In this document: positions 56,383 through 64,000 of the stretch, piece after piece | How the letters are laid out: each line of letters begins with the position of its first letter | Numbering within the stretch: position 1 is the first letter of the stretch | DNA from: Isoetes taiwanensis | Lineage: Eukaryota > Streptophyta > Lycopodiopsida > Isoetales > Isoetaceae | Direction: 5' to 3' | DNA: 64,000 nucleotides | NCBI GenBank assembly: GCA_021234155.1 | Contig: JAJEKV010000026.1 | Span: 2,478,001 to 2,542,000 of the forward strand | Program-made: the position numbers and the translations under genes | The notes under the pieces: model-generated | The model's input: the letters and a program-made list of their open reading frames with translations, nothing else | Database searches by the model: none | What the model was told of the DNA's origin: nothing

Positions 56383-56390
56383 TCCACTGT

Positions 56391-56698
56391 GATACCACTG
56401 TGACGTCCCCTACTCATATACGGTGCACCCACCGTATACAAACAGGAGTTCATCCCCCATACCAGCTCCATGCTAATATAGGGCCCTCCACGTAACACTG
56501 CAACCATGGAATGTTCCAGTGGGAAGAATGAAGGGGTCATTTACCCTGTCTCCCTCAGGGCCTACCTAGCTGCGGAAGCGCAATATATACACGTCAGTAG
56601 CACATACATCAATAACATATGACCACCACGAAGGGTGGCTCACCACATAATCTGCATAAACAAAGATCAGCACATCACATAGGGGAATCTGATACCAC
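56391..56698 (-). repeat. 300-bp tandem duplication of the LTR end with PBS core
   Basis: 56,391-56,690 (GATACCAC + 292 bp of LTR end) repeats 56,691 onward. As a result, on the minus strand the RNA would read LTR end, GTGGTATC, LTR end again, GTGGTATC, leader. The two LTR ends differ by very few bases. Confidence 0.88.
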
Positions 56699-58220
56699 GG
56701 TGACGTCCCCTACTCATATACGGTGCACCCACCGTATACAAACAGGAGTTCATCCCCCATACCAGCTCCATGCTAATATAGGGCCCTCCACGTAACACTG
56801 CAACCATGGAATGTTCCAGTGGGAAGAATGAAGAGGTCATTTACCCTGTCTCCCTCAGGGCCTACCTAGCTGCGGAAGCGCAATATATACACATCAGTAG
56901 CACATACATCAATAACATATGACCACCACGAAGGGTGGCTCACCAAATAATCTGCATAGACAAAGATCAGCACATCACATAGGGGAATCCTACCCATGGC
57001 TCAGACTCAATGGGATGACTGACGGCTTTAGTCTCCAGAGTTTATTGCAGACAGAATTCATGGCAATGGATTTGGCTGGCATAAGAACATGGCTTAGGGT
57101 TGTCCACTCCATCCGTCCCTCCTGTGCACACTTTGTAGAGTAAGTTGAAAAGTGTTGGGACCTGACTGTCGCCCGCCGGATGCATAGCCAGAGGGGCTAA
57201 TCCTGGGTTGCATCTCCCCAGTTCCGATGGGGCAGGTAGGGATCACTCCCTCCAGAGATCTACATGCTGACTCAAGGTGACTAGAGGGCCACTGCCCTTA
57301 TTCGACTTGAACCCAATGGAGAGTGATGCATCACTCCACGGGTGTCGAGTCCATGCCTTGCCCGCACTCAGTGGCAAGCCATTAGATCTAGTCCACAGTG
57401 ATCCCCGGTAGGCCTTACACACCAGAGGGATCGTTCAAGAGTCAGAACACGAACCTCCTTATAAGCCAGTCTGGCCCCTTCACCCACAACCAGGCGTGGT
57501 TCTTGTACACAGGTCGAATACTAGTAATGCACTAAAGGGACTAGCTAGGAGCATCAACTACTAAGTTGTAGGTCTCTACCCCCCTTCCCAATACAATGAG
57601 TCCACAGAGATCATCCATCCATCACATCATTATAGAACTAAAGAATAATATCTAATCTACATCATAAAAGTTATGTTCTTTAGTTAGGGCTCGCTATCTG
57701 GGGTTCTATGTGGCTGTTATGGGCAATTCAATAGGCTAAACATGCTAACTCTATGCCCGGAAGGCGCGCGGATTAGGCTATTGAATTGACAAAATACCTG
57801 GTCCTGGGCTTGCTCCTCTTGATCCGAATGCGTCCATGTCACTGTCTTGCTTGGAGATGCGGTCGGAAAGGAAGTCTGACGAGCTGGGGCGCTCAGGCAG
57901 ATTTTGGGAGTCGGGATTGACTCTTGAAACGCGCGAAACGGAGCTCGGAAGGATTGTGGGCGAAAAAGGGAAAGTTAGGGTTTGGTGGCCTTATATAGGC
58001 TATCAGTTAGGGTTAGGTTTTCCATGACCCTTGGTATGCCTTTTAATGGTTAAGGTCTAAAGTGGGCACATTGATAAATGTGTGCACACTTGCAAGTTGC
58101 CCCCTAGGGCGCTACTTGCTTGGCTATACGTCGGCGTACACGTCACTTGGAATGGCATGTACGCGTGACGGTGCAGTACGGTATACGTCTTGAGACCGTA
58201 TATCGTACTGGAACGTCACA
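56699..58220 (-). repeat. Inner element, right (5') LTR
   Basis: 1,522 bp. On the plus strand it begins GGTGACGTCC, where the other copies have TGTGACGTCC, and ends ACGTCACA directly before the target duplication GGATA. Confidence 0.93.
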
Positions 58221-58225
58221 GGATA

Positions 58226-59546
58226 TTGCAAAAAGAATGGGATCTTGTTAAACAGGATGATGGTGAAACAGTGTCTGAATATTACATGAAATTTAAGTCA
58301 TCTAGGTTCTCAAGTTAGAAACCTGGGTGAACACGAACTTTTAAGAAAGTTTGTGAATGGGTTAAAGGAGGACATATTTGCAGAGTTAGATCTTATTGAA
58401 CCAGTCAACATGGAAGATGCAATTAAGAAAGCAGGAGCTGCAGAACGAAAGTTGAACCCCAAGGCTCGTAAGTTAGTTATATGGGAAGGAGCGCCTTCTC
58501 GTGAACAAAAAAGACCAAAGCGTGAAAATTTTGAAAATAGAAGAGACGAGAAAAATAAAAGGGGCCGTGAAGAGCGTAAGACCAGGTTTAATGGAAGGAA
58601 TGGAAAACGCTCTAATAATGGACAGAAGGCCAAACAGGAACAGAGTAAAGGGCCTAAGACTGGATGTTATAATTGTGGAGGTCCGCATTATCAATCCAAC
58701 TGCCCAAAGAATACGGCCCCGGCAGATAAAAATACAAAGAAAGTACAGTTTAAAGAGCCGCCGCCTAAGGAAAGGCAAGTTGCTCAATCTCACCATGTGG
58801 AAGATAGACCAGAAACTTCTAGGGAAATTGAACAAGAAAAAGAGAGACTGCAAATTGCATACTTAAAGAATTTGTCAGAAGACGATGCAGGGCCTTCGGA
58901 AGCATGGTTGTTTAAGATGAAAGGTTCAGTAAAAGGTCAAGATGTGACCGTTTTACTTGATGATGGTTCAACACATGACTTTATCTCGCAGGATTTGGTG
59001 TATAAACTAGGATTACCTATTTGTGATTTACAAACGAAAATCACAGTGGTGCGGGGTTTGAAAGGTCCAAGGAACCAGTGTGATAAATATGTGGTAGCTC
59101 CTATCCAAATAGGGCAGTATTCAGAAGAAAGAGTTTTAATTATGGCCCCTCTAGGATCTATGGATGTAATATTAGGAATTGGATGGCGAGAACAGTTTGA
59201 TGCCCGACCTAATTACAGGGAAAAGACAGTAATTATAATGGTTGAAGGGCAACCTTTGAAGCCGTGTACAGATTCCACATATCAAGCTGAACCCCTACTG
59301 ACATACTCTGAAGCTAAGAAGTTAATACAGGGTGAAGCTGAATCATACTTTATTTACTTGAGAAACTCTGACCCGCCATCACAGGTGCCTCTCGAGTTGT
59401 ACAATTTTCTGAGACAATTCGACGATCTCTTCAAAGATGAGGAAACTTTAGATTTACCTCCTCATCGTCCAGAGGATCATGCTATACAGTTACAAGAGAA
59501 CGCCAAACCTCCAAATAGGGCACCTTCAGTCATTTCGAAAAGTTAA
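58226..59546 (+). pseudogene. gag-pro: gypsy Gag C-terminal part, zinc knuckle and protease
   Basis: Gag resumes with LQKEWDLVKQDDGETVSEYY and, after a small lesion at 58,305-58,325, NLGEHELLRKFVNGLKEDIF. The nucleocapsid knuckle is CYNCGGPHYQSNC (CX2CX3HX4C, as in many plant gypsy elements). The aspartic protease shows VTVLLDDGSTHDFIS, with DDGS in place of the usual D(T/S)G(A/S). It ends with DLPPHRPEDHAIQLQ, the usual lead-in to RT, and a frameshift at about 59,530. Confidence 0.92.
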
Positions 59547-60600
59547 AGCTTGAGAAACAGATAGCAGAGATGTTAGAACGACAGCTAATACGGCCAAGTT
59601 GTTCACCTTTTGGCGCACCCGTCATCCTAATCAAAAAGAAAGATAAGGGATATAGGATGTGCGTGGATTACAGGGCTCTCAATAAGCTGACTGTTAAAGA
59701 TAAATTTCCAGTACCCAGGGCTGACGATCTATTTGATGAATTACGGGGTGCCTGCATATTTAGCAAAATTGATTTGAAATCAGGATATCATCAAATTCGA
59801 ATAAAGGAAGAAGACATTGGTAAGACAGCATTTAGAACAACTTTTGGTCACTACGAGTTTCGCGTGATGCCTTTTGGTCTAACCAATGCCCCGGCAACTT
59901 TCTGCCGCCTCATGGGGAGAATTTTAGCACCCGTACTAGGAAAAAGTGTTGTAGTCTTCTTTGATGATATACTTATATACAGTAGAACTATTGAGGAGCA
60001 TAAACAGCACCTTCAACAGGTTTTTGATCTTTTGAGACAAAATAAGCTGTTTGTTAACGAATCCAAGAGCAGATTCTTTATGCAAGAAGTTGGATATTTA
60101 GGCATATTATATCCAAATAATGTATACAGATGGATCCCGAAAAGATTATGGTTATTATTGATAGGCCTCGGCCTGAAAATCTCAAAGACTTACGATCTTT
60201 TGTACAGTTATGCAATTATTATCGAAGATTTGTGAAGAATTTCGCAAAAGTAACCCTTCCTCTTAGCAGGTTTTTAAAGAAAGATACCCCCTTTGTTTGG
60301 AATCCGGAAGCCGAGGAAGCTTTTCGAATTCTGAAAGAGAACATGGCAACTGAGCCGGTATTAGTGCTACCTGACTGGAATAAGCCTTTCACAGTTTGTT
60401 CGGATGCAAGTGGAAATGCTATTGGTGCAGTACTGATGCAAGATGGACATCCATTAGCTTATGTCAGCCGAATGCTCAAACCCTTAGAGCAAAAGTACAA
60501 CACTTATGAAAAGGAATTGATTACCTTAGTTCATTTAAGAAGTGGAGGCATTATCTTATGGGATCCAAGTTTGTGGCTCGTTTTGATCAGCAAAGTTTGA
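59530..60600 (+). pseudogene. pol: gypsy reverse transcriptase and RNase H
   Basis: RT: SPFGAPVILIKKKDKGYRMC, DYRALNKLTVKDKFPVP, FSKIDLKSGYHQIRI, FEDD-type catalytic box VVVFFDDILIYS (F-D-D in place of YxDD). A frameshift at about 60,110-60,130 moves on to DLRSFVQLCNYYRRFVKNFA. RNase H: FTVCSDASGNAIGAVLMQDG, YNTYEKELITLVH. A second shift at about 60,535 leads into MGSKFVARFDQQSLKHI. Three frames are needed to read pol, so it is inactive. Confidence 0.93.
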
Positions 60601-62225
60601 AACATATACAAACACAGGATATTATCAATGCACGGCAATTAAAGCTCATTGACACTATAAAGGATTTTGAAGGGATGCAGCTTGAATATAAGCCTGGGAA
60701 GGAGAACCAGGTTGCAGATGCATTAAGCCGGCTAAATATTCAAGCTATATCTGTAGCAGAATTTGTTGATTTGGAACCAATGAGAGAAGAATATGTGAAC
60801 GACCCCTCCTTTGCTACTCCGTATGCACAGGTACAAAAGGATGGAAGAGATCCTTTGACAGAGTATAGGATCCATAACGGATTATTATTCTATCGAAATC
60901 GTACTTGTGTTACACAAGTATACAGGTTGAAGGTTATACAGGAATGTCATGAACCTCCGTACTCTGGACATAGAGGAATTCAAGCTACTTTGGCCACTGT
61001 TAAACGACGTTTCTTTTGGCCAAAGCTTGAAAGAGATGTAAGAAAATATGTCGAAGCATGTCTTATTTGCCAACAAATAAAAGCTTCTACTGGTAAGCCT
61101 GCCGGATTAGTACAGCCTTTGCCTATTCCAGAAAAACCATGGAAGCATATTACCATGGATTTTATTCAAGGGTTACCAAAGACTCTCCACAAGAATGATC
61201 AAATTTGGACAGTGGTAGACAGATTATCTAAACAGGTTCATTTTATTCCCTGTAAATCTAGCATGACTGCTCCGCAAGCAAGCAAAATTTTCTTAAAGGA
61301 AATATTTAAGATCCATGGGATGCCAGATGCAATCATAACAGATAGGGATTCCCTATTCTGCAACAAATTTTGGGGTGGACTTATGAAAAACTTAGGCACG
61401 ACTTTAAAGTTTTCCACTGCATATCATCCCCAAACGGATGGCCAGTCTGAGGTTGTAAATCGAGTTATTGAAGATATGCTGATATCTTATGTTGCTGAAA
61501 GGAAAAGCCAGTGGGAAGAATATCTTTATCTCTTAGAGTTTGCCTATAATAACACAGTGCACTCAGTTACCCAAAGAACTCCTTTTGAAGTAGTATACAG
61601 ATATTCTTTGGAATCCCCAATTGCGAAGCTTGGGGGAGAAGTACCTGCTTCCGATGAAGCCACTACAGATTTTGCAGATATCTTGCGAGAGGTAAAGGCT
61701 CGAATCCAGAAAAGCCAGGAATTGATGGCTTCCAAACTTGCAAAGAAGCGAAAAAGGGTTGTTTACAAAAAAGATCAATGGGTTTGGATTCATCTTCCCA
61801 AAAAGCGTCTACGGAAGATGGGTAACCGGTATGTAAAACTGGCACCTAGGTATTATGGTCCATTCCAAATTGACGACAAGATCAGTGAGAATGCTTATTG
61901 TTTACATTTGTATGGAAAATGGACTAACTTGCACCCAGTTTTTAATGTGGGAATACTAAAACCCTATAAGGGAAGTGAAATTTCTCCTGAGATTTTGCAG
62001 AGAATGGAGCAATCGGAACCTCCCAACATTAAAGGTGATGAAGAGGTGCTGGAACCGGAGAAAATATTGACATATCAAGATAAGGAGACTAGAAGTTCCT
62101 CTTATCGAAGGTATCTCGTGAAATTTAAATTTCATCCGTCCACCGATGCAGTATGGTATTCTAAGATTCAATTGAAAGAATACAATTCCTTGGTGGAAGA
62201 ATACGAAAGAACTTTGCAAGAATAG
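60601..62225 (+). pseudogene. pol: gypsy RNase H end, integrase and chromodomain-like C-terminus
   Basis: Starts with the RNase H end YKPGKENQVADALSRL. The integrase zinc site is HEPPYSGHRG ... CLICQQIK (HHCC). The catalytic core has ITMDFIQGLP (Asp), IITDRDSLF (Asp) and TDGQSEVVNRVIEDM (Glu). The C-terminal block is VWIHLPKKRL, KLAPRYYGPFQI, LHPVFNVGILKPY. The end, VLEPEKILTYQDKETRSSSY then LVKFKFHPSTDAVWYSKIQL, resembles a group II chromodomain, which directs insertion in heterochromatin in chromoviruses. This part is intact from about 60,558 to the stop. It belongs to the same decayed polyprotein. Confidence 0.93.
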
Positions 62226-62570
62226 TAGGCAAAGTTCCCGAACCTTAAAACTTTATATTTGGAATTCCATATTACTATAATTGCAATTGCTTTATTTATA
62301 AATCTAAGTATTGCTATGCATAGTATTATTAAACCCTTTACTAACGATTGTAAAGACGTTAAGACCTCTAATTGATTTAAGGTCATCCCTAACGGAAAAG
62401 GGAACGAAAGCCCTCTAATGGAATTGAGGCCATTTCTAACTGAATTGAAATGAGAAATCTATAACCTCTAAAGGAACTGAGGCTATAGAATTAAATATCC
62501 TTAAAGGAACTAGGATAGACAATTTTCCCTCAAGGTTAACGCGGACGTTTAACCTCGGGAAGGGAAGGAT
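62226..62570 (+). other. gypsy 3' untranslated region with imperfect repeats and polypurine tract
   Basis: Four imperfect repeats of CCTCTAAWGGAAYTGAGG (62,366, 62,412, 62,466 and 62,500). The polypurine tract lies at 62,557-62,569. Confidence 0.75.
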
Positions 62571-63210
62571 TGTTACGGCTCAATGCCGGCTTGGGGAGCG
62601 GCTCAGGCAAGACGCAACATGAGTTAATATTCCTAAGGCTAGTAATTAATTGTTAAAGGGTTATATCTTATAATATCGCATTTAGGTATAGTTAGGTACT
62701 TCAATGACCAAATGTTCATTTTAAAATAAAAAGGGGCGTGGCTGATAACGGCCCGCGACCCCTTCCGTCGAAATAACCTGGGATTGCACCAGAACCACCG
62801 GATTCGAAGAAAAGGGATCGATCTGGTTTTGAAAAAGGGCCGAATCCAGGATATTTCAACCCGAATCTCTGTTATTAGATAGTATTTACCTTTTAGACTG
62901 ATATTTATGATCACGAAAGGTTCATCCAGAAATAGGGTAGTCTGGCCTTATAAATATATCTGTTTTCTTCTCTTCGGATCACAGAAAGCCGGATATGAGC
63001 GTTAAGAACTCCTGCGCCTTACAGTAGTTAGAGTTGATCAGACTTACTTTCTTACATTTAGGTCTCTTGGTTGCGGTCCTTACAGCAAGAGACGATTCTT
63101 GTGGAAAGCCTGGCCCGGTTGGGTGGTTACTACTCTCCTAAAGATTGGAGAGTGTATTTATTTCCTTTGACTTCTGTTGTTGAATTGTAGAGTCTTCTTT
63201 AGTTGTATCA
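62571..63210 (+). repeat. gypsy 3' LTR
   Basis: 640 bp; matches 45,941-46,595 apart from an 11-bp deletion at about 62,704 and single changes. Followed by target duplication GAAGA. Confidence 0.93.
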
Positions 63211-63900
63211 GAAGAAAAAAGAACTTTCTTTGCAGTTATACAGAGTGTGAAACCTCCAACTGGATTGTTCTCTAACTTTAAAAAATGTGTTGCAAATGGA
63301 AAGTTAAAATCAATGAAATCACATGACTATCATATTCTTCTCCAACAGTTCCTTCCTTTGGCTATACGCGATTGTCTAGGGGAAGGGGAAAGGATGTCAA
63401 TTGTAAGACTTAGCGCTTTATTTAGACATATCACAACAAAAGAGATTCAGTTAAGTGATATGAGTAATCTAAAGACAGAAGCTGTGAATGTGTTATGCTT
63501 GCTTGAGAAGCATTTTCCACCATTGTTTTTCACGATTATGACACATCTTATCATACACTTAGTCGAAGAGCTAGCTATTTGTGGGCCTGTGACTGTTCGA
63601 TGGATGTACCCCTTTGAGAGATTCCTAAAACATCTCAAGAAATATGTTCGTAACATGGCACATCCAGAAGGATCCATTGCGAAGGGTACATAATTAGTGA
63701 AGCAATGACTTTGACTACCATGAAAGAAGACAAGAATATTGAGTTTATAGGTGAGTACGACGATGTCTTGTAACGTAGCACATCTGAGGTTTTGGAGGGT
63801 AAAGGAACTATAATAAAGTTAGATGGATCATTGCAACGACAAGCACATGAATGCATTCTAACAAATTCAACCATCATCGATATGTGGAGATTGTAAGTAT
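63211..63900 (+). pseudogene. tnp2: CACTA tnp2 transposase, continuation after the gypsy insertion
   Basis: Resumes directly after the duplicated GAAGA: FFAVIQSVKPPTGLFSNFKK, SMKSHDYHILLQQFLPLAIR, VNVLCLLEKHFPPLFFTIMT and HLVEELAICGPVTVRWMYPF followed by ERFLKHLKKYVRNMAHPEGS. These are hallmark Tnp2 blocks (SHDYHxLxQQxLPLAIR; GPVxxRWMYPFERxL). A one-base deletion at about 63,682 moves the frame to YIISEAMTLTTMKEDKN. A TAA at 63,770-63,772 interrupts before LDGSLQRQAHECILTNSTII and a GTAAGT donor at about 63,894. The rest of the gene lies beyond the window. Confidence 0.93.
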
Positions 63901-64000
63901 TTCTAATTTCTATTGAGGTATTACAGTACTTTCCAATGTACATAAGTTAATCACGTGGAATTTGATGATGACAGAAAATATGAACAATCCGAACATGCCT

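Larger units (their letters stand above)
54881..56390 (-). other. Inner element leader region
   Basis: On the minus strand this lies just after the PBS, so it is the 5' untranslated leader of the element's RNA. It contains three copies of a ~70-nt hairpin and a short Glu-rich frame (56,200-56,012, MEREIQEEERTEREQETKVQ). No gene recognised. Confidence 0.5.
47131..58220 (-). mobile_element. Non-autonomous LTR element (LARD-like), 11.1 kb, inserted in gypsy gag
   Basis: Ends TGTGACGT...ACGTCACA with target duplication GGATA (47,126-47,130 and 58,221-58,225). LTRs are 47,131-48,629 and 56,699-58,220. Orientation is minus. On that strand the bases after the right LTR are GTGGTATCACAGTGGATC (PBS-like), and a polypurine tract GGCGGGGAGAA (48,640-48,630) precedes the left LTR. 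The 7.8-kb interior shows no protease, RT, integrase or RNase H on either strand, although the LTRs are nearly identical, so lack of pol is not due to age. This fits a large retrotransposon derivative moved by another element's proteins. Confidence 0.9.
45941..63210 (+). mobile_element. Ty3/gypsy retrotransposon (chromovirus-like), itself split by an insertion
   Basis: TGTTACGGCT...GTTGTATCA ends with target duplication GAAGA at 45,936-45,940 and 63,211-63,215. PBS TTGGTATCAGAGCC follows the 5' LTR at 46,598. A polypurine tract GGGAAGGGAAGGA (62,557-62,569) precedes the 3' LTR. Domain order gag, protease, RT, RNase H, integrase, chromodomain-like end is Ty3/gypsy. Without the inner 11.1-kb insertion the element is about 6.2 kb. 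LTRs (655 and 640 bp) differ by one 11-bp indel and a few substitutions, so it is older than the inner element. Frameshifts in gag-pol make it defective. Confidence 0.95.

Overview
This window is nuclear DNA of a land plant with a repeat-rich, AT-rich genome. The evidence is short GT-AG introns, Ty1/copia and Ty3/gypsy LTR retrotransposons whose primer-binding sites match initiator tRNA-Met (TGGTATCAGAG), a CACTA (tnp2) transposon, and fragments of plant genes (SHAGGY/GSK3 kinase, MSI1/FVE-type WD40, PPR). I cannot name the lineage. The DNA transposon types seen (DFAENYS...SDGC...HGKG transposase, an N4/N6-type DNA methyltransferase) make me think of a non-flowering plant, but that is only an impression. 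I found no rRNA, tRNA or CRISPR. Almost everything is mobile or derived from mobile DNA, and most coding regions are broken.

Layout. 0-7 kb: a decayed minus-strand gene fragment with a DUF8039-like segment and a ~135-bp tandem repeat, into which a minus-strand copia element (1448-6213, TSD ACAAG) inserted. 7-11.2 kb: two divergent pseudogenes, a minus-strand transposase N-terminal half and a plus-strand N4/N6 DNA methyltransferase, separated by a cluster of GTATTCCRRAATAC palindromes. 11,599-23,146: a complete DNA transposon with perfect 29-bp terminal inverted repeats and a TTAT target duplication. On the minus strand it carries a multi-exon DDE-type transposase. On the plus strand it carries a coiled-coil/RING protein and an FCP1-like (HAD) phosphatase-domain protein, convergent with the transposase. 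A LINE endonuclease fragment sits inside it with a 17-bp TSD. This is the best candidate for an undescribed system.

23.1-38 kb: intergenic or decayed host DNA with a GSK3 kinase fragment, an unrecognised multi-exon minus gene fragment, several tandem repeats, a probable small secreted-protein gene (33,086-32,321) and a recent segmental plus 886-bp tandem duplication (30.8-36.9 kb).

38.1-64 kb: a CACTA element. A minus-strand ORF1-type gene with repeated exons (38.1-43.6 kb) diverges from a plus-strand tnp2 transposase gene (44.04 kb onward). Fragments of PPR and MSI1/FVE genes lie in the ORF1 introns. The tnp2 gene is cut by a chromovirus-like Ty3/gypsy element (45,941-63,210, TSD GAAGA), whose gag is in turn cut by an 11.1-kb minus-strand LTR element without recognisable pol (47,131-58,220, TSD GGATA). 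The latter has near-identical LTRs, a duplicated LTR/PBS junction and three copies of a ~70-nt hairpin in its leader. The nesting gives an insertion order of CACTA, then gypsy, then the non-autonomous LTR element.
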